NCBI GenBank assembly: GCA_945876405.1
Contig: CAMCOJ010000131.1
Span: 1-6,175 of the forward strand
Direction: 5' to 3'
DNA: 6,175 nt
DNA from: an uncultured Ruminococcus sp.
GTDB lineage: Bacteria; Bacillota; Clostridia; Oscillospirales; Ruminococcaceae
Shown: positions 1-6,078 of the stretch, one piece after another
Layout of the letters: the number at the start of each line of letters is the position of its first letter
How positions within the stretch are numbered: the first letter of the stretch is position 1
Notes under the pieces: model-generated
The model's database searches: none
The model's input: the letters and a program-made list of their open reading frames with translations, nothing else
Told to the model about the DNA's origin: nothing
Translations under genes and position numbers: made by a program

Positions 1-270
1 ATCTGTACCTTCAGAAATTTCTATTTTTATAATGTTGTTATTCTGCAGATGATATTTGATGAACATTGTTACATCCGGATTAATCGAATCTCTTATTCCA
101 TTAGTAATCTGCGTATATATTTCATCAATGTTTTCAAGTCCGGTTTCGTTTCCTGAATCATCTATTCCAATATAAACTGTCCCGCCGTCAGTGTTTACAA
201 AAGCAACTACTTCCTTGTATATTTCAGGAGTGTAGGTTTCTTTGAATTCTGTATTTTCACTTTCTCTCAT
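1..270 (-). CDS. AlbA_2 (Schlafen-type) domain protein, N-terminal fragment
   Basis: The first 90 codons of a gene reading leftward; the rest lies outside the window. The reading frame starts at an ATG at 268-270, preceded by a GAGGTG ribosome binding site eight bases upstream (279-284 on the plus strand). The translation opens MRESENTEFKETYTPEIYKE and continues through an AFVNTDGGTVYIGIDDSG stretch (about residues 23-40). An E-S-x3-E-F-K opening followed by A-x-x-N-x-x-GG-x-x-x-I-G-(I/V)-D-D is the hallmark of the Schlafen AlbA_2 domain (also called the divergent AAA-4 or RecG-like N-terminal domain). Full proteins in this family usually carry a C-terminal ATPase-like and/or winged-helix DNA-binding domain and are often annotated as putative transcriptional regulators or RecG-like helicases; that part cannot be seen here. 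The exact function is unknown. It has its own promoter and is separated by a terminator from the metal exporter gene behind it. Confidence 0.85.
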   Translation of the reverse strand, partial: MRESENTEFKETYTPEIYKEVVAFVNTDGGTVYIGIDDSGNETGLENIDEIYTQITNGIRDSINPDVTMFIKYHLQNNNIIKIEISEGTD

Positions 271-303
271 TATTTTTGCACCTCGTTTCTGTTCGTTAAT
301 TAT

Positions 304-331
304 ATTATATTCATGAATTTTCATTTGTCAA
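304..331 (-). promoter_or_regulatory. Promoter of the AlbA_2 gene
   Basis: On the minus strand a perfect -35 TTGACA (326-331) is followed after 16 bp by a perfect -10 TATAAT (304-309). The -10 lies about 34 bases before the start codon at 270, so the leader is short. Sigma-A type. The spacer and upstream DNA are packed with TGAAAATT boxes, described separately. Confidence 0.85.
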
Positions 332-364
332 GTGAAAATTTGTGAAAATTATGAAAATTCATGA
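311..364. repeat. TGAAAATT box cluster with 14-bp inverted repeat around the -35 box
   Basis: TCATGAATTTTCAT (311-324) and ATGAAAATTCATGA (351-364) are exact reverse complements separated by 26 bp. The core octamer TGAAAATT occurs four times: inverted at 316-323 and direct at 333-340, 343-350 and 352-359. The three direct copies repeat at 10 and 9 bp, close to one helical turn. The inverted copy sits in the promoter spacer and the direct ones immediately upstream of the -35. This geometry suggests a multi-site operator, or an AT-rich UP element, for the AlbA_2 gene. The repeats are seen directly; the regulatory role is inference. Confidence 0.6.
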
Positions 365-465
365 GTGTGAAAGAAATTAACCTTATGCCGGCAACAAGGA
401 AAACATTTCTTGTAAAAATATCTGTACCGTCTTAGCTGTGAAATTGCAACAAACTATGATATTGT

Positions 466-521
466 AAAAAAAAGTTTAAAAAAACAGGCGGATACCTCAT
501 AATGATGTATCTGCCTGTTTT
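466..521 (-). terminator. Intrinsic terminator after the CDF exporter gene
   Basis: The arms AAACAGGCGGATAC (482-495) and GTATCTGCCTGTTT (507-520) pair over 14 bp with one G-U wobble around an 11-base loop. Read on the minus strand, the stem is followed by a run of seven T, then AAAC, then eight more T (466-484). It lies about 90 bases past the exporter stop codon at 612-614. On the plus strand the tail is only TTTTGTTT, so it may also stop weakly in that direction. Confidence 0.9.
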
Positions 522-544
522 GTTTCATAGTCCATCGCATAGAT

Positions 545-585
545 TAATAATAATAATTGGTGAAAAACTTTTGTTTGGTACCAAT
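545..585. other. 3' untranslated stretch with TAA repeats and a weak hairpin
   Basis: Between the CDF stop codon and its terminator lies a short TAA x4 microrepeat (545-556), a TTGGTACCAA palindrome (575-584), and a possible 6-bp stem ATTGGT (556-561)/ACCAAT (580-585). I see no gene here. Function unknown; probably just the untranslated end of the exporter transcript. Confidence 0.35.
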
Positions 586-611
586 CTGAGTGAAACATGG
601 GATTAATTTTA

Positions 612-1529
612 TTATCTCATATCCGGATTGACATGCACCGTGCAGTGCTTGACTTCCGGGAAATGCTTTTCTATGGCGTCGTGAACTTCTTCGGCAGTAT
701 CGTGTGATTCAACGAGTGTGCAGGAAGCGTTCATAAGTATTTCGACTTCAACATAAATTTTTGAACCGAACAAACGGGTTTTCAGTTCATCGATTCCTTT
801 TACACCTTCAACTGAGGAAATTACATTTTTCATTTCATCAATTGTTTCGTCAGGACAGGATTTGTCAACCATCTTGTCTACAGCATCTCTGAAAATATCA
901 ATAGATGCCTTTTCGATGAAAATGCAGATAACCACGCTGGCAATAGGGTCGAGTATCGGGAAACCAAGACGTGCACCGAAAATACCGATGAATGAGCCTA
1001 TTGATGAAAGTGCATCCGAGCGGTGATGCCAGGCGTCAGCCATAAGCGCACCTGAGTTGATTTTCTTTGCGGCCGCTCTGGTATACCAGTACATGCCTTC
1101 CTTTACAACTATGGAAACAACAGCGGCAACGAGAGCAAGTATGCCCGGGATGATGAGCTCTGAATCGTCACGGCCTGTAATCTTGTTGATGCCGGTCATT
1201 CCGATGCCGAGACCGGTTATTGCAAGTACAACGGAAAGAAGAATTGATGCGACACATTCCATTCGTTCGTGTCCGTAAGGGTGATCCTTATCCGACTGTT
1301 TGCTCGAAAGGGAAACGCCTATCATAACCACAAACGTGCTGAATACGTCCGAAGCCGAGTGAACTGCGTCAGAAATCATAGCACCCGAACCGGCAATAAC
1401 GCCGGCAATCAGTTTAAAGACGGAAAGGAAGATGTTTACCACTATGCTGACAACGCTAACTTTCATGGCAGTCGCCTTGTCAGATGTGGTGATTTCGGTT
1501 TTCTTGATTGTTTCGTTCTGTTTGTTCAT
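612..1529 (-). CDS. Cation diffusion facilitator (CDF) family metal exporter
   Basis: A 305-residue inner-membrane antiporter that exchanges a cytoplasmic divalent metal for protons, of usual length for bacterial CDF proteins. About six membrane helices span residues 24-205, followed by a cytoplasmic ferredoxin-like dimerisation domain (about 215-305) that ends in the family-typical HVNP. The transport site is visible: H57 and D61 in helix 2 (DAVHSASD) and H168 and D172 in helix 5 (ADAWHHRSD), plus the conserved HPYGHERME loop at 83-91. The HxxxD pair in both helices is typical of Zn/Co/Fe-type CDFs rather than the DxxxD of Mn exporters. The riboswitch upstream points to Co2+, Ni2+ or Fe2+ as inducer, so the physiological substrate may be one of these. 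The start is set at 1529 because GGAGGT lies six bases upstream; the in-frame ATG at 1577 (16 residues longer) has no good ribosome binding site and would lie inside the leader. The gene is transcribed alone. Confidence 0.95.
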   Translation of the reverse strand: MNKQNETIKKTEITTSDKATAMKVSVVSIVVNIFLSVFKLIAGVIAGSGAMISDAVHSASDVFSTFVVMIGVSLSSKQSDKDHPYGHERMECVASILLSVVLAITGLGIGMTGINKITGRDDSELIIPGILALVAAVVSIVVKEGMYWYTRAAAKKINSGALMADAWHHRSDALSSIGSFIGIFGARLGFPILDPIASVVICIFIEKASIDIFRDAVDKMVDKSCPDETIDEMKNVISSVEGVKGIDELKTRLFGSKIYVEVEILMNASCTLVESHDTAEEVHDAIEKHFPEVKHCTVHVNPDMR

Positions 1530-1535
1530 AAAAAT

Positions 1536-1541
1536 ACCTCC
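1536..1541 (-). promoter_or_regulatory. Ribosome binding site that fixes the CDF start
   Basis: GGAGGT on the minus strand, six bases before the ATG at 1527-1529. It decides for this start over the upstream in-frame ATG codons at 1577 and 1556. It lies about 60 bases past the riboswitch hairpin, so metal control by hiding this site is unlikely. Confidence 0.9.
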
Positions 1542-1600
1542 GGTAAGATAGTTCATTTTGCTTTTGCGGTTTATCATTCCGTTCAGGTATAAAAATACAC

Positions 1601-1632
1601 CTGTGGAACATTAGTAAACTACTGTCCCACAG
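1601..1632 (-). terminator. Riboswitch-controlled terminator hairpin
   Basis: On the minus strand CTGTGGGACA (1632-1623) pairs with TGTTCCACAG (1610-1601) over 10 bp with one G-U wobble. The loop contains a further TAG/CTA mini-stem. A five-T run follows at 1595-1591, five bases past the stem. The 5' arm is the same segment that forms the last junction and P1 strand of the NiCo aptamer (1621-1632), so aptamer and terminator exclude each other. Inference: without metal the terminator forms, and with metal the aptamer holds the arm and transcription reads on into the exporter. The T-run is short and part of it can pair in a second small hairpin (1585-1602), so termination may be leaky. Confidence 0.75.
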
Positions 1633-1706
1633 ATGTTCTGATTCATTATCAACATCCGCTGCCCGAAGGGCCCGGCTACGTGGACACTGTCCAGCGCCTG
1701 CTCAGT
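1621..1706 (-). ncRNA. NiCo (czcD-type) riboswitch aptamer
   Basis: The leader RNA matches the NiCo riboswitch as I recall it from the characterised clostridial example. It begins ACTGAGCAGG (1706-1697) and has a short hairpin with stem TGGAC/GTCCA (1693-1681). A conserved AGCCGGGC and GCCC/GGGC hairpin follows (1671-1661). Next comes a long arm GATGTT/AACATC (1656-1632), and it ends TGTGGGACAGT (1631-1621). ACTG at the 5' end pairs with CAGT at the 3' end as P1, giving a four-helix junction of 86 nt. This class binds Co2+ and Ni2+ cooperatively and has also been reported to respond to Fe2+. It switches on metal exporters, often CDF genes, exactly the context here. A covariance-model search would settle the assignment; the similarity in conserved segments and order is strong. 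Confidence 0.92.
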
Positions 1707-1748
1707 TTGTACTGTAGATTTGTATGCAGTGCAAAATGTGTTAGATAT

Positions 1749-1777
1749 ATTATACTATCGAATCAGATAAATGTCAA
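1749..1777 (-). promoter_or_regulatory. Promoter of the riboswitch-CDF transcript
   Basis: Perfect -35 TTGACA (1772-1777) and perfect -10 TATAAT (1749-1754) with the ideal 17-bp spacer, on the minus strand. Transcription should start near 1742, about 35 bases before the aptamer, giving a leader of roughly 210 nt. AT-rich DNA directly upstream (1778-1804), including a GATTTTT-AG-AAAAATC palindrome and one TGAAAATT box, could act as an UP element. A full-strength promoter fits control by attenuation rather than at initiation. Confidence 0.9.
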
Positions 1778-1809
1778 TAAAATTTTCAGATTTTTAGAAA
1801 AATCATTTG

Positions 1810-1822
1810 TTAACCCCGTTAG
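1810..1822. promoter_or_regulatory. Candidate MarR operator, site 1
   Basis: TTAACCCCGTTAG, with the inverted repeat TAAC/GTTA around a 3-bp centre. It lies 20 bp upstream of the marR -35 box and about 32 bp upstream of the divergent CDF -35 box. It shares the TAAC-n3-(G/A)TTAG pattern with the sites at 1872 and 2405. Confidence 0.6.
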
Positions 1823-1842
1823 CAGTTTTCACATACTTTTCA

Positions 1843-1871
1843 TTGACTTGTATCCTTTAAGGTGATATAAT
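1843..1871 (+). promoter_or_regulatory. Promoter of the marR-ABC operon
   Basis: -35 TTGACT (1843-1848), 17-bp spacer, -10 TATAAT (1866-1871). It is divergent from the CDF promoter, with about 65 bp between the two -35 boxes. Operator site 2 begins at the very next base and covers the expected start point of transcription. Confidence 0.88.
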
Positions 1872-1884
1872 CTAACTACATTAG
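1872..1884. promoter_or_regulatory. Candidate MarR operator, site 2
   Basis: CTAACTACATTAG, an imperfect palindrome (CTAA/TTAG arms) directly abutting the marR -10 box. A protein bound here would block initiation, consistent with autorepression by the MarR protein. Confidence 0.7.
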
Positions 1885-1905
1885 CAAAATATATGGAGGT
1901 GCAAA

Positions 1906-2370
1906 ATGATTTCAAAAGAAGAAACGGCTGTTCTTCTGAAAAGAATGGCACAGAGCCGTCCTAAGAAACTTTTTCACAGATTTGACGATACAAATGCAGG
2001 TATAGGCTGCGTTGTACGTTACCTCGGCAGCATGGGCAGACCGGTTTCTGCCGGGGAGATAAGTCAGTTTATGAACGTAAGTACGGCGAGAGTAGCGGTA
2101 CTTCTCAGAAAAATGAACGAAAAGGGACTTATCGTCAGAAGTGCGGATCCGGACGATGCAAGAAAAACAATGATTTCACTTTCGGAAGAATGCATCAGGG
2201 AAGTCGAAAAACACAAGGGATATTTCCTCAGCTTTTTTTCAGCAGTAATAGAGCGTATGGGTAAGGAAAGGTTTGAACAGTTTATTGAACTTTCCGAGGA
2301 GCTGAGAGATGCTTTCGAGGCGGAGGCGGAAAAAGTAAATATCGATGAACTGAATAAAAAAATCCTGTGA
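1906..2370 (+). CDS. MarR-family transcriptional regulator
   Basis: A 154-residue protein, typical MarR size. The winged helix-turn-helix is clear: the segment at about 46-75 (PVSAGEISQFMNVSTARVAVLLRKMNEKGLI) gives the helix-turn-helix with recognition helix near 59-71. The wing follows at about 77-93, with the family's D-x-R (D84, R86) in DPDDARKTMISLS. The flanking helices (about 5-40 and 95-145) should form the dimer and ligand pocket. The start has GGAGGT five bases upstream. Two cysteines (C35, C96) are present, but nothing marks it as a redox sensor. It leads a unit with two ABC exporter genes, and palindromes of MarR-operator type overlap both promoters. I infer a dimeric repressor of itself and the exporter, released by a compound the exporter removes. 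The ligand is unknown. Confidence 0.93.
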   Translation: MISKEETAVLLKRMAQSRPKKLFHRFDDTNAGIGCVVRYLGSMGRPVSAGEISQFMNVSTARVAVLLRKMNEKGLIVRSADPDDARKTMISLSEECIREVEKHKGYFLSFFSAVIERMGKERFEQFIELSEELRDAFEAEAEKVNIDELNKKIL

Positions 2371-2387
2371 CAGTTCATTTGTCACAG
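2365..2387 (+). other. Perfect hairpin over the marR stop codon
   Basis: CTGTGACA (2365-2372) and TGTCACAG (2380-2387) form a perfect 8-bp stem with a 7-base loop; the marR TGA (2368-2370) is inside the first arm. It is followed only by TTTATATA, a poor U-tract, so it could be a leaky terminator that lowers exporter output from the upstream promoter, an RNA processing or stability element, or a DNA site overlapping the -35 region of the internal promoter. Confidence 0.55.
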
Positions 2388-2403
2388 TTTATATACATAT
2401 AAT
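2374..2403 (+). promoter_or_regulatory. Probable internal promoter of the ABC exporter genes
   Basis: A perfect -10 TATAAT at 2398-2403. The -35 is weak: TTCATT at 2374-2379 with 18-bp spacing is the best candidate, and it lies in the hairpin loop after marR. The perfect palindromic operator site 3 begins one base past the -10 box, the same geometry as at the marR promoter, which supports this being a real regulated promoter. Confidence 0.6.
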
Positions 2404-2404
2404 G

Positions 2405-2417
2405 CTAACCGGGTTAG
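2405..2417. promoter_or_regulatory. Candidate MarR operator, site 3
   Basis: CTAACCGGGTTAG, a perfect 13-bp palindrome (CTAACC-G-GGTTAG), the best of the three copies. It sits between the internal -10 box and the ribosome binding site of the first ABC gene, where binding should block exporter transcription. Confidence 0.75.
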
Positions 2418-2440
2418 TAAAATGAAAGGAGCAGAACAGA

Positions 2441-4207
2441 ATGATAAAGATTTTCAAAAATCTGAAAAAACGTGACTGGGCTTATGTTCTGGTCTGTGTG
2501 ATTCTTGTATTTGCACAGGTATGGCTTGATTTGAAAATGCCTGACTATACCCAGAAACTTACGCAGTCAGTTTCTTCGGGAAGTATTGATATGGGTGATG
2601 TGGGAAGAAACGGTGCAATGATGCTGCTGTGTGCTGCCGGAAGTCTGGCGGCTGCAATAGGCTGCGGATTTTTCGCGTCCAGGGTGGCGGCAAATTTTGC
2701 AAAGACACTCAGGGAGGTTCTGTTTAACAGGATAATGTCATTTTCAAGCAGCGAGATAAACAGATTTTCCACGCCGAGTCTTATTACGAGAACAACCAAT
2801 GACGTAGTTCAGATGCAGATGCTCATAGCGATGGGACTTCAGGTTGCCATAAAGGCACCGGTTACTGCGGTCTGGGCTATATGCAGAATTTCCGCATCAA
2901 GTGTTGAATGGACAACTGCTGTACTTGTATGTGTAATAATGCTTGTGGCAATTGTGGTCTCACTTGTATTCATTGCCTTTCCGAAATTCAAGGAGATTCA
3001 GAAGCTTACAGACAGTCTTAATAACGTGACAAGGGAAAATATATCCGGTGTACGTGTGGTAAGAGCATTCAATGCCGAAGACTATCAGGAGGAAAAATTC
3101 GACGGTGTAAATAAGGCTATAACACATAACCATCTGTTTACAAGCAGGATAATGGGAGTTATGATGCCGGTTATGACGGTGGCAATGAACGGACTGACTC
3201 TTGCGATTTACTGGATCGGAGCGTACCTTATTAACGGAGCTGCAGTTCCGGAGCGAGCTGAAGTTATTGGAAATATGACTGCGTTTACTCAGTATGCACT
3301 GCAGGTAGTAGGTGCATTTATGATGCTTGTAGTTATCTTCATAATGGTTCCGAGGACCATGGTTTCAGCAAAGCGAATCTGCGAAGTAGCCGATACGGAG
3401 CCTTCAGTTGTTTTCCCGGAAAATAAGGCTGAGAAGAAAGGCGAGGGAACAATTGAATTCAGAAACGTAAGTTTTTCATATCAGGATACTTCGGAAAAAT
3501 GCCTGAGCGATATCAGCTTTAAAATAAACAAGGGAGAAACATTTGCCATTATCGGTGCAACTGGTACAGGTAAATCAACTCTTGTAAATCTTATCCCGAG
3601 ATTTTATGACGTAAGCTCCGGCGAGATACTTATAGACGGAGTGAACGTCAGGGACTACAGTGAGGAACAGCTTGAGTCTCTGGTTTCCGTTGCTCCGCAG
3701 AAGGCGACTCTGTTTATGGGTGATATTAAGGACAATATCACATACGGATGCAGGGAAGAGGTTTCAGATAATGACGAGAGAATAAGCCGTGCACTCAGTA
3801 TCTCCGGTTCTGATTTTGTAAACACAATCGACGGCGGAATACACGCCCCTGTTGCCCAGGGCGGCACAAACTTTTCCGGTGGTCAGAAACAGCGCCTTTC
3901 GATTGCCAGAGCTGTATTTAAAAATGCAGAGATAATGATTTTTGATGACACTTTCTCGGCACTTGACTATAAAACTGACATGCTTGTACGAAAGGCGCTC
4001 AGGGAAAATCTTTCGGATACCACTGTAATCATAGTTGCCCAGCGTATAGGAACAATAAAAAATGCAGACCGTATTCTCGTTCTCAGTGACGGAAAAGCTG
4101 CCGGACTCGGAACCCATGAGGAGCTTCTGGAAAACTGTCCTGTATACAGGGAAATAGCCCTTTCACAGCTTTCTGAGAAAGAGCTTGAAGGAAAGGAGAT
4201 GAACTGA
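2441..4207 (+). CDS. ABC exporter half-transporter, subunit with degenerate ATPase site
   Basis: A 588-residue type I ABC exporter half: an N-terminal membrane domain of six helices (about 14-32, 58-80, 128-150, 155-179, 240-266, 278-304), then a nucleotide-binding domain (about 340-580). Walker A is GATGTGKST at 372-380, the Q-loop glutamine is Q420, and the signature is FSGGQ at 478-482 (intact SGGQ). Walker B is IMIFDD with D502. The usual catalytic glutamate is replaced by D503 and the switch histidine by Q534 (VAQRI). These changes mark the non-catalytic partner of heterodimeric exporters such as TM287/288, BmrCD and LmrCD. AAAGGAG lies nine bases before the ATG. The gene is 70 bp after marR and one base before its partner. 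It should export a drug, lipid or peptide-like substrate across the cytoplasmic membrane; the substrate cannot be read from sequence. Confidence 0.95.
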   Translation: MIKIFKNLKKRDWAYVLVCVILVFAQVWLDLKMPDYTQKLTQSVSSGSIDMGDVGRNGAMMLLCAAGSLAAAIGCGFFASRVAANFAKTLREVLFNRIMSFSSSEINRFSTPSLITRTTNDVVQMQMLIAMGLQVAIKAPVTAVWAICRISASSVEWTTAVLVCVIMLVAIVVSLVFIAFPKFKEIQKLTDSLNNVTRENISGVRVVRAFNAEDYQEEKFDGVNKAITHNHLFTSRIMGVMMPVMTVAMNGLTLAIYWIGAYLINGAAVPERAEVIGNMTAFTQYALQVVGAFMMLVVIFIMVPRTMVSAKRICEVADTEPSVVFPENKAEKKGEGTIEFRNVSFSYQDTSEKCLSDISFKINKGETFAIIGATGTGKSTLVNLIPRFYDVSSGEILIDGVNVRDYSEEQLESLVSVAPQKATLFMGDIKDNITYGCREEVSDNDERISRALSISGSDFVNTIDGGIHAPVAQGGTNFSGGQKQRLSIARAVFKNAEIMIFDDTFSALDYKTDMLVRKALRENLSDTTVIIVAQRIGTIKNADRILVLSDGKAAGLGTHEELLENCPVYREIALSQLSEKELEGKEMN

Positions 4208-4208
4208 T

Positions 4209-6002
4209 ATGCCTCCTGTTAATAAAATGATGCATGCAAATATGCATCCCGAAAAAGCTGACTTCGGTGTTCTTAAGAAAATAGTGATATACTGCAGAAG
4301 ATATCTTCCGGCAATAATAGTCGCACTTGTTTTTGCAGTTTTCGGTTCATATACCACAATCATAGGTCCGGAAAAAATAAGCGACCTTATGAATGAAATT
4401 ACCGATGGTATTATGACGGAGGTAGATATCAGCGCAATAAGAAAGATATGCTTTACTCTTGTGATTATCTATGCAGGAGGTGCGGTTCTTCATTACGGAC
4501 AGCAGTTCATTACTGCAACGGTAACTCAGTATGCCTCCAGAAGACTGCGTAATGATATTGATAAAAAAATAAACAGACTTCCGCTCCGTTATTTTGATAC
4601 GACTACCAGAGGTGATATTCTTTCACGAGTAACCAATGACGTTGATACAATAAGTCAGACGCTTTCAACAAGTACTGCAAATCTTGTAAGCTCCGCTGCT
4701 CTGTTTGCCGGAGTAATGATTAAGATGTTCAGTTCAAATGTTATTCTTGCACTGGTTACAATCGCCTCCTCAGTTCTTGGCTTTGTATTTATGGGTATCA
4801 TTATGAAAAAATCCCAGAAGCACTTTAACCGCAAGCAGGCTGACCTTGGTCGTATGAACGGTCATATTGAGGAAATTTACACAAATCACAATATAGTTTA
4901 CGCCTTTGGTTCAAAGAAGAAGGAGACGGAAAAATTTGAAAAGATAAATGAAAGTCTTTACAGCAGCAACTGGAAGTCACAGTTCCTTTCAGGAATGATG
5001 CATCCGATAATGGGATTTGTCGGAAACCTTGCGTATGCTCTGATATTTATCGCAGGTGTTGCCTTTATCGTAAACGGAAGTGATGCAGTTACACTCGGTA
5101 CGATTATGGCATTTGTAATCTATGCAAAACTGTTCTCCCAGCCGCTTTCCACATTTGCACAGTCAATGACTCAGATTCAGCAGGCCTCTGCAGCTTCAAG
5201 GAGGGTATTTGAACTGATAGAAGCGGAGGAAATGAGTGACGAATCCGCTAAAACAGCTAAGCTCAGAGATGTGCGCGGAGATGTTGAGTTCAGAAACGTA
5301 AGGTTCGGTTACACACCGGATAAAACCATCATTCATAATTTCTCTGCAAAGCTTAAAGCCGGTCAGAAGGTTGCCATAGTCGGACCTACAGGTGCAGGAA
5401 AGACGACCATGGTAAATCTTCTTATGAGGTTCTACGATGTTGATGAAGGAGATATCCTTATTGACGGAGTATCCGTGAACGATATGAAACGCGAAGATGT
5501 ACATGATCTTTTCGACATGATTCTTCAGGATACGTGGCTGTTTGAAGGAACTATAAGGGACAATCTTGTTTACAACAGAAAGAATGTAACCGACAGTGAA
5601 CTTGACGAAGCCTGCCGTGCAGTCGGACTCAGTCACTTTATAGCTACACTTCCGGACGGCTATGATACCATGCTTTCCGATTCACTCAACCTTTCCGAAG
5701 GTCAGAAACAGCAGATGACCATTGCCAGAGCAATGATTAAGGAAGCACCGCTTCTTATACTTGACGAGGCAACCTCATCAGTTGATACAAGGACAGAGCT
5801 TGTTATCCAGAAAGCTATGGATAATCTTACTGAGGGTAAAACATCATTTGTAATCGCCCACAGACTTTCAACCATAAAGAACGCCGACGTTATTCTTGTA
5901 ATGAAGGACGGCGATATAATTGAACAGGGTAATCACATTGAACTGCTTGAAAAGAACGGTTTCTATGCTGACCTTTACAACAGTCAGTTTGTTGTGACGT
6001 GA
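4209..6002 (+). CDS. ABC exporter half-transporter, catalytic subunit
   Basis: A 597-residue type I ABC exporter half, partner of the preceding gene. Six membrane helices lie at about 35-57, 80-105, 155-175, 178-200, 271-293 and 297-320; the nucleotide-binding domain covers about 355-590. Walker A GPTGAGKTT at 392-400, Q440 in the Q-loop, Walker B LLILDE with D519 and catalytic E520, and switch H551 (IAHRL) are all canonical. The signature is LSEGQ (495-499), with Glu in place of the first Gly, and the segment before it (MLSDSLN) lacks the usual ExG X-loop. The active ATP site is therefore built from this subunit's Walker motifs and the partner's SGGQ, and the idle site from the reverse pairing. 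Its start is one base after the partner's stop, and its AAAGGAG (4192-4198) lies inside the partner's last codons, so translation is probably coupled and the two are made in equal amounts. Alternative ATGs at codons 7, 8 and 12 have worse placement. Confidence 0.95.
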   Translation: MPPVNKMMHANMHPEKADFGVLKKIVIYCRRYLPAIIVALVFAVFGSYTTIIGPEKISDLMNEITDGIMTEVDISAIRKICFTLVIIYAGGAVLHYGQQFITATVTQYASRRLRNDIDKKINRLPLRYFDTTTRGDILSRVTNDVDTISQTLSTSTANLVSSAALFAGVMIKMFSSNVILALVTIASSVLGFVFMGIIMKKSQKHFNRKQADLGRMNGHIEEIYTNHNIVYAFGSKKKETEKFEKINESLYSSNWKSQFLSGMMHPIMGFVGNLAYALIFIAGVAFIVNGSDAVTLGTIMAFVIYAKLFSQPLSTFAQSMTQIQQASAASRRVFELIEAEEMSDESAKTAKLRDVRGDVEFRNVRFGYTPDKTIIHNFSAKLKAGQKVAIVGPTGAGKTTMVNLLMRFYDVDEGDILIDGVSVNDMKREDVHDLFDMILQDTWLFEGTIRDNLVYNRKNVTDSELDEACRAVGLSHFIATLPDGYDTMLSDSLNLSEGQKQQMTIARAMIKEAPLLILDEATSSVDTRTELVIQKAMDNLTEGKTSFVIAHRLSTIKNADVILVMKDGDIIEQGNHIELLEKNGFYADLYNSQFVVT

Positions 6003-6009
6003 TATTATA

Positions 6010-6052
6010 AAAACACCGGAGTCTTCTGTAAGCGGGGACTCCGGTGTTTTTT
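6010..6052 (+). terminator. Operon terminator
   Basis: The perfect 14-bp stem AAAACACCGGAGTC (6010-6023)/GACTCCGGTGTTTT (6037-6050) with a 13-base loop ends in six T (6047-6052). It begins eight bases after the last stop codon. Five A upstream (6009-6013) give a T-run on the minus strand, so it may work in both directions. Confidence 0.95.
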
Positions 6053-6078
6053 GTGGTACGGAAGACTGAGCTTGCATA

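Noticed and set aside
311..364. CRISPR-like or tandem repeat array
   Set aside because: The units are only 8-10 bp, directly next to a promoter and with mixed orientation; operator boxes fit better.
384..434. Small plus-strand frame ATG CCG GCA ... (16 codons)
   Set aside because: No ribosome binding site or similarity to any family I know. It sits in the spacer between the AlbA_2 promoter and the CDF terminator, where I see no gene.
1057..1592. Plus-strand open frames opposite the CDF gene
   Set aside because: They are frame shadows of a clear transporter gene; they lack ribosome binding sites and recognisable domains.
1585..1602. AGGTGTA/TATACCT hairpin as the main terminator
   Set aside because: No T-run follows it on the minus strand; it more likely competes with or overlaps the U-tract of the hairpin at 1601-1632.
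1621..1706. Considered a yybP-ykoY (Mn2+) riboswitch
   Set aside because: The conserved blocks and their order fit the NiCo class, and the downstream gene is a CDF with HxxxD rather than Mn-type DxxxD motifs.
1680..1865. 61-codon plus-strand open frame
   Set aside because: It lies antisense to the NiCo aptamer and runs through both promoters, with no ribosome binding site and no protein-like composition.
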